From contig CAKZOI010000022.1 in the NCBI GenBank assembly GCA_937136395.1, positions 310,001 to 374,000 on the forward strand: a stretch of DNA of 64,000 nt, given 5' to 3'. Positions 1-10,386 of the stretch are shown piece by piece. Source of the DNA: an uncultured Opitutia bacterium (lineage in GTDB: Bacteria > Verrucomicrobiota > Verrucomicrobiia > Opitutales > Coraliomargaritaceae). Under the pieces are notes generated by a model, which saw only the letters and a program-made list of their open reading frames with translations, made no database searches and was not told where the DNA came from. Made by a program: the position numbers and the translations under genes. The stretch's first letter is position 1. Each line of letters starts with the position of its first letter.

Positions 1-2
1 TG

Positions 3-3000
3 AAGTCATCGATTGATGCCGTTTCCGCGCGAGCTACGGAATTGCGGAAGCGACTCGAAGTGCATACAGAATCTTTAGATGCCGATGAAACTGCATTAGC
101 TGAGAAAAAAGCGAAGCGCGTCGAACTGTATGATAAAATGCAGGAGTTTCAGCAGTTGGTCTATAATTTACGTTCTGAGAAGGAGAATGCGGATAATCAG
201 GCAGAATTTTCAGGTATTCGAACTAAGGATCTAAACGCTCGGATCGAGGAATATAAAAAGGAAATTGCGGATTTAGAAAGTCAGCAACGTCAACTCGCTG
301 AGCGCGCGGAGAGTGAATCCGAGAACAAGCAAATGCAACTCGACGTAGTGGATGACTCGGATCGAATCTTTCGGGACCGCAGTGCAGAACTTGTCGCCTC
401 GCAGGAGCAACTTGGCGAAATGGAGGCCCAGCTTCAACAACGCCGGCAACATGTCTTAGAGGCTGAAAATCGTATTAACCGCGCTCGCTCACGTTGCACC
501 ACATTAGAGGTGGATCTCAAAACCTATCAGGTAAAGCACGCGTCGCTGACGGAGACCCTGGTCACATTAAAAGAAGAACTGCTTGTTCTAGAGAAAGGCG
601 CATCAGACATTCAGCGTTTGCTCGAAAAAAGTCGTGAAGAGCAAAGCATGAGCGAAGCCGCGGTCGAAAAGGCCCGCAATGATTCTCGCGAAATTTTAGG
701 TCAATTTCGTGCCATGCAGGAGCGCATTCAAGAGCAGGACAGAGGAATTGCTCGTAAGACAGCCCAGTTGAACATTCTTGAAGGGCTGCAGGCTAAATTT
801 GAAGGCTTCGGTGAGGGCGCGAAAGCCATACTTGGTGATAAGCTAAGTGAAGTTGTCTCGAACAATGGTGTATCCATAGTTTCCAAAGAGTTAAAGGTGC
901 AGCCCGCATATGTGAATGCTATTGAGACTTTATTAGGGTCAGCTGCGGAGGCGCTCTATCTCGGGAAAGCCGACACCGCGTTGTCGGTTATCGGCAAGCT
1001 CGACGAGTCACGTCTAGGGCGTGCCTGTCTACAAATCGATATAGAAACCACGGCAAAGCTACCAAAGGTTGATTTGCCCGACCATATTGTTGCCGCTAAA
1101 ACCGTAGTTGTGCTGCGTGACCCTGCGCTGCAAGGCGCCGTGGATCGATTGCTTAGTGGCTGTTATTTGGTCGATACACTGGAGAACTTCGTTTCATTTT
1201 GGAAGGCCCATCCAGGTTTCAACTTCCTGTTGGCGGCCACTCAAAACGGCGAAATTATTGATTGCCGTGGTTTGATCCATGGGGGGCGCACATCAGGTAA
1301 AAAATCCTCCAGCGTTATGGAGCGTGAATCAGAGATTCGTCGCCTGCGTAGTGAGATCGAAGAAGAGCGCAAAGCTTTAAATAGTCTGCGTGAGGAATCC
1401 GCAGAGTTGGATGACCGGCGCAATACTGCAGAGGCGACTGTTGAAGAGCAACGACAACGCCAAAGCGAACTCGCGAGTGAAGTCTCTGGACTGGTCGCTG
1501 AGGAGCGAAACCAAAAGCAAAAAACGGAGCAAAATGCACGTTTACATTACAAAAGCCAAGAAGAGCTTGAAAAGCTAGATGCCAAGCATGGCGATTCAGT
1601 TCAAGAACTTGAAGCGGCAAAGCAGGAATTAGCCGCAGCTGAACAGGGCTTGAATGAGGCGCGTCAGAGTGGCACCGACCTTGAAGACGAAATTGCACGT
1701 GCCCGTGAAATTCGTGATGCCAAGCGTGAGGCACTTTCAGATGTTCGCCTCGAGCTCGCTGAAAAGAAACAGCGTTTAGAATCTGTGGACAGAGTGCTTG
1801 GTGAAGTGCAGCGTGAAACCGCTAATTTGCAAAACCGTATTTCACGTCGTAATCAAGAGATTGATACGATCAATGAGCAGATTGCTCAATTATCACGCAG
1901 TGGTTCTGCTGAACGTGAAAAAAGTGCTGAGCTGGAAAAGACACTACAGGTATCGACTGAACAATTAGAGCAAGATCGTATCGCCTTAAAGGCACTCGAT
2001 GCAGACATCGCACAAGTCGATGGCGGTTTGACAGGGCGACGAAACGAAGGACGCTCGTTTGATCAAGAACTGACGAAGCTAGAGATTCGCCTCGCTGAAG
2101 AGCGTTCGCAGATTGGATTCATCCAAAGTTCGGCAGAAGATGAATACCAAATTGAACTCGGCGAAGTTTCATGGAAAACAGAACTCTGGGAAGGTAACGT
2201 TGAATTTGAGAAACGCGTGAATCTCGATGACATGGACGATCCAGATAAGCTTGCGGCGCAGCCCAAGCACGAACGTCGTGACCCCACCGAAGAGGAGCTT
2301 GCGGAGATGGACAGCACCGACTGGAAGGAGATCGAGAGCGAAGTTCACGAACTCAAAGGACGTATCGCAAACATGGGTCCTGTGAATCTTGATGCGATTA
2401 GTGAGTATGCGGACCTGAAGGATCGTCACGATTTCTTGAAGGGGCAAAGCGAAGACTTGTGGAATTCGAAAAATGCGCTGGTTAAAACCATCGATGAAAT
2501 CAACGAGACGTCACAAACGCTCTTCCGAGATACCTTCGAGCAGGTGCGTAAGAATTTCGCCTTCACCTACGAAAAGATTTCCGGTGGTGGTGATTCAGAC
2601 CTCTTACTTATCGATTCCGACGACCCGCTCGAATCAGGCATCGATATTATTGCGCGCCCTCCAGGCACGCGTTTGAAGAGCGTCACATTGCTCTCAGGTG
2701 GACAACGCACAATGGCTGCGGTGGCCTTGTTGTTTGCGATCTATATGGTCAAACCAAGTCCATTCTGTGTGTTGGATGAAATTGATGCTGCGCTGGACGA
2801 TGCAAATATTGGCCGTTTCTGTGAGACACTTCATGGCTTTACCGATAAGTCTCAGTTCCTTATCGTCACGCACAACAAGCGCACGATTTCGAATGCAGAC
2901 ACTGTCTTCGGTGTCACGATGCCAGAGAAGGGTGTGTCGACCTTGTTATCCATGCGTTTTAATAAAGACACAAACCACCCAGATCTTGGCAATTTAGGCG

Positions 3001-3017
3001 ACGGGCAGCCTTTTTAA
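3..3017 (+). CDS. smc: Chromosome segregation ATPase SMC, 5' end cut by window edge
   Basis: SMC dimers bind DNA and compact and segregate the chromosome using ATP. The frame is open from base 3 without a stop, so the gene starts to the left of the window and the head with Walker A (about 200 residues) is missing. In the visible part, numbered from the TTG at 42, there is a Glu/Lys/Gln-rich coiled coil (about 1-250), a hinge domain (about 255-400), the returning coil (about 410-760) and the C-terminal head with signature LSGGQR near residue 884 and Walker B CVLDEIDAALDD near 907. This order is diagnostic of SMC rather than RecN or SbcC. No ScpA/ScpB gene is visible; the next gene follows after 12 bp. 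Confidence 0.96.
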   Translation, partial: KSSIDAVSARATELRKRLEVHTESLDADETALAEKKAKRVELYDKMQEFQQLVYNLRSEKENADNQAEFSGIRTKDLNARIEEYKKEIADLESQQRQLAERAESESENKQMQLDVVDDSDRIFRDRSAELVASQEQLGEMEAQLQQRRQHVLEAENRINRARSRCTTLEVDLKTYQVKHASLTETLVTLKEELLVLEKGASDIQRLLEKSREEQSMSEAAVEKARNDSREILGQFRAMQERIQEQDRGIARKTAQLNILEGLQAKFEGFGEGAKAILGDKLSEVVSNNGVSIVSKELKVQPAYVNAIETLLGSAAEALYLGKADTALSVIGKLDESRLGRACLQIDIETTAKLPKVDLPDHIVAAKTVVVLRDPALQGAVDRLLSGCYLVDTLENFVSFWKAHPGFNFLLAATQNGEIIDCRGLIHGGRTSGKKSSSVMERESEIRRLRSEIEEERKALNSLREESAELDDRRNTAEATVEEQRQRQSELASEVSGLVAEERNQKQKTEQNARLHYKSQEELEKLDAKHGDSVQELEAAKQELAAAEQGLNEARQSGTDLEDEIARAREIRDAKREALSDVRLELAEKKQRLESVDRVLGEVQRETANLQNRISRRNQEIDTINEQIAQLSRSGSAEREKSAELEKTLQVSTEQLEQDRIALKALDADIAQVDGGLTGRRNEGRSFDQELTKLEIRLAEERSQIGFIQSSAEDEYQIELGEVSWKTELWEGNVEFEKRVNLDDMDDPDKLAAQPKHERRDPTEEELAEMDSTDWKEIESEVHELKGRIANMGPVNLDAISEYADLKDRHDFLKGQSEDLWNSKNALVKTIDEINETSQTLFRDTFEQVRKNFAFTYEKISGGGDSDLLLIDSDDPLESGIDIIARPPGTRLKSVTLLSGGQRTMAAVALLFAIYMVKPSPFCVLDEIDAALDDANIGRFCETLHGFTDKSQFLIVTHNKRTISNADTVFGVTMPEKGVSTLLSMRFNKDTNHPDLGNLGDGQPF

Positions 3018-3029
3018 GGGGATTCGCGT

Positions 3030-3263
3030 GTGATCGGTCTGGATGTTGATGTTTTCTTTCTGCTCTACCTCGGGGCTGGTTTTGTGCTGCTTTTTGGTCT
3101 GTGGTTCTATTACGATTGGCGCGACAAACATCTGCACGTCGCGCAACGTTCGAAAGTTATTTATCATTGTATCAAATGCAGCCAAATTTACACGGGTCCC
3201 CATCGGAGTGAAGAATGCGATTGCCCTCAATGCGGCTTTACCAATGGTCGATTACGATTTTGA
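3030..3263 (+). CDS. Small membrane-anchored zinc-ribbon protein, unknown function
   Basis: 77 residues starting at GTG, with an AGGGGA Shine-Dalgarno-like stretch about 8 bases upstream. An N-terminal hydrophobic segment (about residues 7-27) is followed by a basic stretch and a C-terminal zinc-ribbon pattern: CIKC near 47-50 and CDCPQCG near 63-69. It sits 12 bp behind smc and 56 bp before guaA and is probably cotranscribed with smc. I do not recognise a named family. The four-cysteine knuckle suggests a zinc-binding protein tethered to the membrane with the ribbon in the cytoplasm (inference). Its conserved-looking motif argues that it is real despite the short length. Confidence 0.75.
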   Translation: MIGLDVDVFFLLYLGAGFVLLFGLWFYYDWRDKHLHVAQRSKVIYHCIKCSQIYTGPHRSEECDCPQCGFTNGRLRF

Positions 3264-3319
3264 TACAAAACACAGCTCACATTTTTTATTCATATTTCAA
3301 CTTTTTTTAAATCTTCATT

Positions 3320-4867
3320 ATGCCACAACACATTGCCGTTCTCGATTTTGGTTCACAATATACGCAGGTCATTGCCCGTCGTATTCGTGAAGCCAATGTT
3401 CTTTCACGCATCTATCCATATACCACCCAAGCAAGTGTTCTCAAAGATGCTGGCGTTTGCGGTGTCATCTTATCTGGAGGGCCTTCATCGGTCTTGATCG
3501 AGGGGTCTCCGCGTCCTGATGCAGCCGTATTTGAAATGGGGGTGCCTGTTCTTGGCATTTGTTATGGTGAGCAATTGATGGCACATATGCTCGGGGGTAA
3601 GGTCGCCAAGAGCGAGGAGCGCGAGTTCGGCCATGGCACATTGAATATCGCGAAAAAGGGGAAGCTTTTTGAAGGTATGCCTGATTCCTTGCGCGTGTGG
3701 AATTCGCATGGTGATCGCTTGGAGTCTCTACCAGAGGGGTTTGAAGCTATCGCTTCTACCGAGAATTCGCCCTATGCGACGATTCAAGATGCGAAACGTA
3801 ATTTCTACGGTATGCAGTTTCACCCCGAAGTGGCGCATTCGGAGATGGGCACTGAGGTGATTGCAAATTTCCTCTTCAAGATTTGTGGCTGTGAGTCGGA
3901 CTGGTCGATGGCGAACTATATCGAGCAATCCGTGCAAAAAATTCGCGAAACGGTAGGCGATGCACGTGTCATACTCGGCCTTTCGGGTGGTGTGGATTCA
4001 TCGGTCGCCGCTGCATTGATTCATAAGGCGATTGGTAAGCAATTGACCTGTGTATTTGTCGATAATGGTCTGTTGCGCTTACACGAGCGCGAACAAGTCG
4101 AAAAACTCTATGGCGACCACTTTGATCTTGATGTGCGTGTTGCGGATAAGGCGAAGTTCTTTATCGATCGTCTTGCCGGTGTTTCCGACCCGGAGACGAA
4201 ACGCAAGATTATCGGAAACTCCTTTGTCGAAGTCTTTGACGAAGCAGTGACTGAGCTTAAAGAAATGGGCGATTATAAGTTCTTGGCCCAGGGCACACTC
4301 TATCCTGATGTGATTGAGTCCGTAGCAATTGATGGTAATCCAGCTGCCTTGATTAAGAGTCACCACAATGTTGGTGGGCTTCCAGAGAAGATGAATCTCC
4401 AATTGCTAGAGCCACTGCGTGAATTGTTTAAAGATGAGGTGCGCGAGCTTGGCACACAGCTCGGCTTGCCCAAAGAAGTAGTTTGGCGTCAGCCATTTCC
4501 AGGGCCAGGTCTTGGGGTTCGTGTGATGGGGCCAATCAAGGAGGAAGATCTCGTTGTTTTGCGCAAGGCGGATGCGATTCTTCAAGAAGAGATGATGGCC
4601 TCGGATATTTACTATAAAGTGTGGCAGTCCTTTTGCGTGTTTCTGCCGGTTAAGACTGTCGGAGTCATGGGAGATGAGCGCACTTACGAAAATGTTATCG
4701 CACTTCGCATTGTCGAAAGTGTTGACGCGATGACGGCTGATTGGGCACGTGTTCCTTACGAAGTGCTGCGCACGATTTCCAGTCGTATCATCAATGAAGT
4801 AACAGGTTGTAATCGTGTGGTCCTGGACATTAGCTCGAAGCCACCGAGCACGATTGAGTGGGAGTAA
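3320..4867 (+). CDS. guaA: GMP synthase (glutamine-hydrolysing)
   Basis: Converts XMP to GMP using glutamine and ATP, the last step of guanine nucleotide synthesis in the cytoplasm. The 515-residue length is normal. An N-terminal class I glutamine amidotransferase domain (about 1-190) carries the nucleophile in LGICYGEQ (Cys about 81) and the FHPEV His/Glu near 168-170. The ATP pyrophosphatase P-loop [14 protein letters not shown] lies near 219, and the C-terminal dimerisation domain ends with the typical PPSTIEWE. Upstream is AT-rich with no clear Shine-Dalgarno sequence. All key residues are present. Confidence 0.98.
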   Translation: MPQHIAVLDFGSQYTQVIARRIREANVLSRIYPYTTQASVLKDAGVCGVILSGGPSSVLIEGSPRPDAAVFEMGVPVLGICYGEQLMAHMLGGKVAKSEEREFGHGTLNIAKKGKLFEGMPDSLRVWNSHGDRLESLPEGFEAIASTENSPYATIQDAKRNFYGMQFHPEVAHSEMGTEVIANFLFKICGCESDWSMANYIEQSVQKIRETVGDARVILGLSGGVDSSVAAALIHKAIGKQLTCVFVDNGLLRLHEREQVEKLYGDHFDLDVRVADKAKFFIDRLAGVSDPETKRKIIGNSFVEVFDEAVTELKEMGDYKFLAQGTLYPDVIESVAIDGNPAALIKSHHNVGGLPEKMNLQLLEPLRELFKDEVRELGTQLGLPKEVVWRQPFPGPGLGVRVMGPIKEEDLVVLRKADAILQEEMMASDIYYKVWQSFCVFLPVKTVGVMGDERTYENVIALRIVESVDAMTADWARVPYEVLRTISSRIINEVTGCNRVVLDISSKPPSTIEWE

Positions 4868-4926
4868 GTGTGCTCATTGAATTTGCATGAACCTCTTGTC
4901 ACCTTGTTTGTCTTAACGTATCTACC

Positions 4927-5655
4927 ATGAAATTAGTGTTATCGATTTGTTTACTGGCGCTCGCATCGCCTATGTTGGCTCAAACTGTAAATGTTGCTGA
5001 TGTCATTAACCGAGCAAGGGCAACACTTGGGACCGAAGCGGCCTTAGATGGGCTGGTGACCTTGCAAATTTCAGGTCGCTTGGATCCGAATGGCACAAAT
5101 GTGCCCGAGGCGACCTTGGTGATTATCGCCCGCAAGCCGAGTTCTCAGCGTATGGAGATACGCATCGATGATATCGTAGAGACACATATTCTAAACGGAG
5201 AAGAGGCCTGCATCATTCGCTCTAACTTGCAGGCTGAAGCCTCTCAGATGCGTAAACTATCGCCCAAAGAGCGTGCGCGCGTGGTCTTTACCACGCGACA
5301 ATTCTTTAGCTTTTACCGCCCAGATTTCAAGAATGGCGAACGCGTCACCTATGAGGGGGTTGAACAGCGCCGTGATATTCGCTGCCATAAGCTTCGTTAC
5401 GCCTATCCAGATGGTCTGACGACCACGCGTTTCTTCTCTGTGAATGAGGATAAATTAGTGTCGACGATTACTGAAAACGAACTCGAAAGTGTTGCTGTGG
5501 GCGTGCAAAATATTGGCGGCATTCGCTTCCCCGTGGCGATCGAGTATTACGAGGATGGGGTCAAGTTACACACTGTAATTTTGTCCTCTATTAAAACGAA
5601 TAAGCCTTTGAAAGAAGGTATTTTCGATATTCCTCAAGGACAGAAGAAAAAATAG
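4927..5655 (+). CDS. Secreted LolA-like protein of unknown function
   Basis: 242 residues with a clear Sec signal peptide (hydrophobic residues 3-17, cleavage probably after MLAQ near 19). The mature part is rich in beta-strand-like alternation and reads like the LolA/LolB-like outer-membrane lipoprotein-sorting fold: a lipid-lineage opening, RMEIRIDD-type strands and a C-terminal KTNKPLKEGIFDIP segment of the type that ends many such proteins. That assignment is a pattern match, not a family identification. It lies between guaA and hisD, both on the same strand, with 59 and 47 bp gaps, so cotranscription is possible. Probably periplasmic. Confidence 0.7.
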   Translation: MKLVLSICLLALASPMLAQTVNVADVINRARATLGTEAALDGLVTLQISGRLDPNGTNVPEATLVIIARKPSSQRMEIRIDDIVETHILNGEEACIIRSNLQAEASQMRKLSPKERARVVFTTRQFFSFYRPDFKNGERVTYEGVEQRRDIRCHKLRYAYPDGLTTTRFFSVNEDKLVSTITENELESVAVGVQNIGGIRFPVAIEYYEDGVKLHTVILSSIKTNKPLKEGIFDIPQGQKKK

Positions 5656-5702
5656 GGCCGCTGACTTGCGGTTAACTCATACAATTATTTTCTTACCACG
5701 CT

Positions 5703-6998
5703 ATGCAAACTATCGAGTTTTCCGATTCGTCTACTTTTCAAAACGCATTACGCAAGTTCTGTGAGAACACTATTGTATCCGGTGATGTCTCCTCAGTGGT
5801 GACGACTGTGCTCGCTGACGTGAAAAAGCGGGGCGTTAAGGCGGTATTAGAATATACCGAGAAATTTGATGGAGCCAAACTGACTGCACCTTCGATGCGT
5901 GTGGACCCCTCCGAACTAAAAGCGGCGGTGAAGTGTTTATCTCCAAAGGATCGTAAAGCAATTCGCGAGTCGATCACGATGGTTCGGGATTTTCACAAGA
6001 AGACATTGCCTAAGGACTGGAAGGCAAAAAACGCCCACGGCGGCGTTGTCGGAGAGCGTTTTTATCCGATTAATCGTGTCGGTCTGTATATTCCTGGTGG
6101 AAATGTGCCCTTGGTATCGACCGTCGTGATGACTGCGGTTCTGGCAAAGCTGGTTAAATGCCCAGAGATCGCTGTATGCACGCCACCCGCTGCCGATGGT
6201 TCGATTGCGCCTGGCATGCTTGCGGCACTTTCGCTGTGTGGTATTGAAGAAGTGTATAAAGTGGGCGGCGTTCAAGCAGTCGGCGCTATGGCGTATGGCA
6301 CGTCCACGATTCCTGCCGTTGATAAAATCTTTGGTCCGGGCAATGCATTTGTCATGGAAGCCAAGCGCCAAGTCCTCGGCACTGTTGGCATTGATCTACT
6401 GCCAGGTCCAAGTGAAGTAATGGTCATTACCGATGCGGGTGCCAACCCTCGTCACGTGGCTGCCGATTTATTGGCACAGGCAGAGCACGGTAGCGGTAAA
6501 GAAATCATTTACCTAGCCAGCACCAGTAAGGCTTTGATTGCTAAGATCGAAAAAGCCATCGCACAGCAACTTCCAGAATGCACACACGCGGATAAGTGCG
6601 TGAAAGTGTTGAAATCACGTTTCTTAGCAGTCGCATGCAGAACGCTCGCGCAAGCTGCTGAAGTGGCCAACTACATCGCTCCCGAGCACTTAGAGCTTCA
6701 AGTTGCAGATAAATCGATCGACACGCTTACAAAACAAATAACGACCGCAGGTGCGATTTTGCAGGGCTATATGACGCCGACAGTCTTGGGTGATTTTACC
6801 GCTGGTCCTAGCCATACACTGCCTACAGGACGCGCAGGGCGTTTCTTCAGCGGTCTGCAAGCCACTGATTTCTTACGTCGTTCAAGCGTCTTGCGCTATA
6901 ATGCGAAGGGCTTGGCAAAGGCAGCTCCGGTAGTGGAGACGTTTGCGCGTCTAGAGAAGCTCGATGCGCATGGCCGTTCGCTGACGATACGTTTGTAG
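5703..6998 (+). CDS. hisD: Histidinol dehydrogenase
   Basis: Oxidises L-histidinol to L-histidine with two NAD+ molecules, the last two steps of histidine synthesis; zinc enzyme. The 431 residues match the family. Visible motifs include YIPGG (about 125), the GPGNAFV stretch (about 210), LPGPSEVMV (about 237), the QAEHGSG motif with zinc/catalytic His (about 258), APEHLEL (about 327) and FTAGPSHTLPTG (about 362). No other his genes are adjacent, although a HisN-type phosphatase gene is at 28.1 kb, so the pathway is dispersed. Confidence 0.97.
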   Translation: MQTIEFSDSSTFQNALRKFCENTIVSGDVSSVVTTVLADVKKRGVKAVLEYTEKFDGAKLTAPSMRVDPSELKAAVKCLSPKDRKAIRESITMVRDFHKKTLPKDWKAKNAHGGVVGERFYPINRVGLYIPGGNVPLVSTVVMTAVLAKLVKCPEIAVCTPPAADGSIAPGMLAALSLCGIEEVYKVGGVQAVGAMAYGTSTIPAVDKIFGPGNAFVMEAKRQVLGTVGIDLLPGPSEVMVITDAGANPRHVAADLLAQAEHGSGKEIIYLASTSKALIAKIEKAIAQQLPECTHADKCVKVLKSRFLAVACRTLAQAAEVANYIAPEHLELQVADKSIDTLTKQITTAGAILQGYMTPTVLGDFTAGPSHTLPTGRAGRFFSGLQATDFLRRSSVLRYNAKGLAKAAPVVETFARLEKLDAHGRSLTIRL

Positions 6999-7435
6999 CG
7001 AGTTCGATCTCTATCTGTAAGTTCCTCAGTATAGACTACTGACTCCTGACTTCAGTATTCTGACTCCCGTATCTAGGATAATGCCTCTTTACGGAGGGCT
7101 ACTTAAACCTACAAAAATGAGTTGAACCGTTAATTAATGTGACGGAGGTCTGCCGTAGATGGCGAAGCAATGAACATTAATTATTAGTGCATAAGTTTCT
7201 GTATATGATAGGATTACACTTATATTGTTTCCGATTTTTATTCTGCAATCCAAAGCCAAATTGGCGCAGCCTCTGATTGACGTTAATTGACGTTCATTAA
7301 CGGTTTACAAGAATACACTCAGGTGAACTGCCGATTTAAGGTTAAAACACCTTTCAGAAGTATTGCTTAGCCGCTCGCTACGTTAGAGCTCGCAGAGAAC
7401 TGACGCTGAGCCTGTCATAAGGGCTTTCTTGTGCT
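6999..7435. other. 437-bp gene-free stretch with a long-range inverted repeat
   Basis: I see no convincing gene here. It separates hisD from the convergent phosphatase gene. It contains a 10-bp perfect inverted repeat (TAATTAATGT at 7131-7140 against ACATTAATTA at 7174-7183) enclosing a smaller ACGG/CCGT stem, and a short direct repeat TGACGTTAATTGACGTTCATT near 7278-7298 in two imperfect halves. No transposase fragment or tRNA was recognised. Confidence 0.45.
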
Positions 7436-8377
7436 CTACAGTTCGAGCATTTCAGCTACCAGACCGTATCGAAGATTGTAGAAGGAGTGTGTCACTCGGT
7501 CGCGTTGTGCGTAGTTCATCAATGTCTCAATGGTGATCAGTGCTGTTGGCACGATGTCTGCGCGTGAGGCAGGTAGATGAGGCACAGACATTCGCTCATG
7601 CAAAGGCATCGCTGAAAGTTTTGATTTGAGAGTGGAAATGCCGTGAGTGGTGAGTTCCGCAGGGAAATGCTCAATGGTGGTGCCAGCTTCAGCTGCGAGC
7701 ACGGCCCTAGTGACGGAGAACGCACCACCAGTGGCAATTAAAGGATTTGTGTGTGGTAAAAATGAAAAACCGCTTTGGGTCAGTTCTGCCTGCACGTGTT
7801 TTTGAATGGCTGCCTCGGCAGATGAACTGATGGGGCGCTCTCGATCCTCAATAAAGCGTTCAGTTAAGCGCACCGCACCGAGTTGGAGGGAGATGGCCTG
7901 CTCAATTTTGCTGTGGCTGAAACGGATGAGTTCCAAGCTGCCGCCGCCGATGTCCATTTGGATAAACTCGGGTGTCTGCTCAATTGCAGGATCACAAGCT
8001 AGGCCTTTGCCTATAATAGTAGCTTCGTCGGTGCCACTGAGGATGCGTATGTCGTGGCCTGTGGCGTCTTTGACTGACTGTATGAAGTCTACACCATTGA
8101 TGGCATCTCGCACTGCGCTCGTGGCGACGATGGTCATCGCCTTAGGCGTGAAACTGCCTGCGGTGCGCACGAGCTCTGCGATGGTTTCAGTGCCCGCGTG
8201 TATGGCCTCGTTGCTGAGACTCGGGAGTTCATTGCTGATGCCTGCACTGATTCGTGTTTCAATGGTTTCAGAGAAGACGGTTTCGATACATTCGCCCGCT
8301 TCGCCTCTACGCGCAACGAGGAGTTTGATGGAATTACTGCCGACATCGATAGCGGCTACGGTTTCTGACGAAGTCAT
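7436..8377 (-). CDS. Ppx/GppA family exopolyphosphatase / pppGpp phosphatase
   Basis: Hydrolyses terminal phosphate of polyphosphate or pppGpp; member of the actin-like ATPase superfamily. With the ATG at 8377 the protein is 313 residues, the two-domain core without the C-terminal HD-like extension of E. coli Ppx. Motifs: phosphate-1 AAIDVGSNSIKLL near residues 6-18, ATSAVRDA near 85, GTDEATIIGKG near 113 and the second phosphate motif QMDIGGGSLELI near 138. A longer frame runs up to 8485 but would overlap the divergent obg start, and DVGSN normally lies within a few residues of the start, which decides 8377. Substrate cannot be decided from sequence. Confidence 0.92.
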   Translation of the reverse strand: MTSSETVAAIDVGSNSIKLLVARRGEAGECIETVFSETIETRISAGISNELPSLSNEAIHAGTETIAELVRTAGSFTPKAMTIVATSAVRDAINGVDFIQSVKDATGHDIRILSGTDEATIIGKGLACDPAIEQTPEFIQMDIGGGSLELIRFSHSKIEQAISLQLGAVRLTERFIEDRERPISSSAEAAIQKHVQAELTQSGFSFLPHTNPLIATGGAFSVTRAVLAAEAGTTIEHFPAELTTHGISTLKSKLSAMPLHERMSVPHLPASRADIVPTALITIETLMNYAQRDRVTHSFYNLRYGLVAEMLEL

Positions 8378-8483
8378 ATTTTGAAATATCGAAGATTCAA
8401 GTCCGAAGGTCGAACTTAGAATTAGCGGTCGCGCGCGCGTCTTTGCAGTTGCAATACGATGCGCATGCGATGAAAACGGAGCC

Positions 8484-9509
8484 ATGTTTTATGACGAGGT
8501 AAAGGTCAGCTTCAAGGCTGGCAATGGAGGTGATGGCTGTTTCAGTTTTCGCCGTGCTAAATATGAGCCCAAAGGCGGCCCTGATGGTGGCAATGGCGGC
8601 CGTGGCGGCGATGTCTATATTGAGGGGGATACCAATGTGGCTGATTTGACGCGCTTTCACTTTAAGCCGGGCTGGAAAGCGAAGAATGGCGAGCCAGGGC
8701 GCGGCGCGGATCAACATGGCGCGAATGGTGAAGATATCGTATTAAAGATACCCGTCGGCACTATTTTAGTGGATCGTGAGACGGGCGATACTGTTGCTGA
8801 AGTGCTGAAGCACGGTGACAAAGTTCTGATTCTTGAAGGTGGCGACGGCGGTAAGGGGAATGAAACGTTCAAATCCTCGACCAATCAGGCGCCACGTCAA
8901 TTTACACTAGGTAAGCCAGGTGAAGAGGGCGATTTCCGTTTAGTGATTAAAACGATAGCTGATGTCGGATTGATTGGTTTTCCGAATGCGGGTAAATCTA
9001 CCTTGCTCAATATGGTCACTAATGCGCATCCAAAAACTGGTGCGTATCCATTCACCACAATGTTCCCGACTGTAGGTGTGCTGGAGTATCCAGAGCAATA
9101 CGAACGGATCACTGTGGCGGACATTCCGGGGCTCATTAAAGGTGCCAGTGAAAACCGTGGCTTAGGGCACCGCTTTTTAAAGCATGTGGAGCGCTGTAAA
9201 GTGCTCTTAATTATGCTGGATATGCAAGGCACTGATGGACGTGAGCCGATCTCCGACTACCGAGTTCTCATTAACGAACTGAAGCTCTACATGCCAGGCC
9301 TTGTGCGTAAGCCGGTGCTGATTGCCGCCAATAAAATGGACGAGCCTGATGCGCCAGAAAACCTTAAGGCGTTTCAAAAGAAAATTAAGGAGCCTGTGTA
9401 TCCTATCTCTTGTGTGTCCGATGAGGGCTTTGAGGAATTAAAGCAAGCGCTGCTGGAAGCGGTTCTAGATGTGCGTCGTCAAGAAGCCGAACTGGATGAA
9501 GAAGAGTAA
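8484..9509 (+). CDS. obg: Obg family GTPase ObgE/CgtA
   Basis: Essential GTPase acting in 50S ribosome assembly and stress response. 341 residues. The glycine-rich Obg fold (1-158) begins with the family hallmark MFYDEVKV...KAGNGGDG; the G domain has G1 GFPNAGKST near 166-174, G3 [10 protein letters not shown] near 212 and G4 NKMD near 282. The C-terminus is short and acidic (EEE end), without a long OCT domain. It is divergent from the ppx/gppA gene with a 106-bp gap. Unlike many genomes it is not next to rplU-rpmA, which are at 31.4-32.0 kb here. Confidence 0.97.
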   Translation: MFYDEVKVSFKAGNGGDGCFSFRRAKYEPKGGPDGGNGGRGGDVYIEGDTNVADLTRFHFKPGWKAKNGEPGRGADQHGANGEDIVLKIPVGTILVDRETGDTVAEVLKHGDKVLILEGGDGGKGNETFKSSTNQAPRQFTLGKPGEEGDFRLVIKTIADVGLIGFPNAGKSTLLNMVTNAHPKTGAYPFTTMFPTVGVLEYPEQYERITVADIPGLIKGASENRGLGHRFLKHVERCKVLLIMLDMQGTDGREPISDYRVLINELKLYMPGLVRKPVLIAANKMDEPDAPENLKAFQKKIKEPVYPISCVSDEGFEELKQALLEAVLDVRRQEAELDEEE

Positions 9510-9555
9510 TATTTAGTTCTTTATCTATATCAAAGCGTTAGTTAAGTATTCATGT

Positions 9556-10344
9556 ATGAAATATCGTTCGCTGTTTTTGGTTTTTGGTTTGATCGCCTGT
9601 ATTTTTCAACACAATGCCTTGGCTGAATTTGAGACGTTCACCAATGATGCAGGGCAGAACCTTGAGGCCGAGTTACTTGAACTGAATGAACGTGGCGACA
9701 CGGTTACCTTGAAGATGCGTAGCGGCAAACAGATCGAAGCGGCCTTGTCGGCGTTTAGTTCTAAGGATCGTCGACGAATCAGAGAATGGTGGGCAAAGGT
9801 TCAAGCAGATAAAAGTATCCTACAGCCTGAATCGCGCTTGGATATTAGTGCAAAGATGAATCGGAAATCCAAGAAGGGCATCTACGATGATTGGGATTAC
9901 GGTATCGACGATCGAACACAGTCATTTTTTCCAGAAGTTATCATACAAAACGATGAACTGCAGAAGTTTAAGGAAAATTCTGTTCGTGTAGTGATCATCG
10001 CTGAAGATTTATACTATAAGGACCAGCGACTCGTGGTTTCTGCCGGCACGTTAAAAACAGACTTGTTGGATCGTTTTAAGACGGTCTTAGAGAGCACGCC
10101 CTTTCGTTTACGCTTTTACGAATATGATGACTCTTACTATGGTGATTATGCCAGAGGTTATAAGTATGAAGGCTACGTCGTTGTGATTAAAAACTCCAAA
10201 GGAGAAATCACTCATACTAAAGCGTCGAAAACTAAATACCTGACCAACATGAAAGTGATTATGGAGTGTCAGGCCGGTGAAATTTACGATGAAAATATAA
10301 ATCGCAAGTTGGACGTTTCTCCAAATTCGTATTTCGTTCGTTAG
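9556..10344 (+). CDS. Secreted SHD1-domain protein
   Basis: 262 residues with a Sec signal peptide (hydrophobic residues 5-21, cleavage probably after NALA). Residues 25-75 fit the SLA1-homology domain 1 (SHD1) pattern common in Planctomycetes/Verrucomicrobia: an F.T...G..LEAEL...GD.V.LK...GK.IE..LS.FS..D opening followed by RRRIREWW. The rest is hydrophilic and Tyr/Asp-rich (EYDDSYYGDYARGYKYEGY is typical) with no recognised catalytic motif. Function in bacteria is unknown for this domain. It follows obg by 46 bp and may share its transcript. Confidence 0.75.
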   Translation: MKYRSLFLVFGLIACIFQHNALAEFETFTNDAGQNLEAELLELNERGDTVTLKMRSGKQIEAALSAFSSKDRRRIREWWAKVQADKSILQPESRLDISAKMNRKSKKGIYDDWDYGIDDRTQSFFPEVIIQNDELQKFKENSVRVVIIAEDLYYKDQRLVVSAGTLKTDLLDRFKTVLESTPFRLRFYEYDDSYYGDYARGYKYEGYVVVIKNSKGEITHTKASKTKYLTNMKVIMECQAGEIYDENINRKLDVSPNSYFVR

Positions 10345-10386
10345 TGATGATTGCATCAATGATGAGGCAGTCATGAGAAGACTCAT

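Noticed and set aside
7005-7435. tRNA or riboswitch in the gap after hisD
   Set aside because: No cloverleaf arms, T-loop GTTCGA pattern or known riboswitch core was found by eye.
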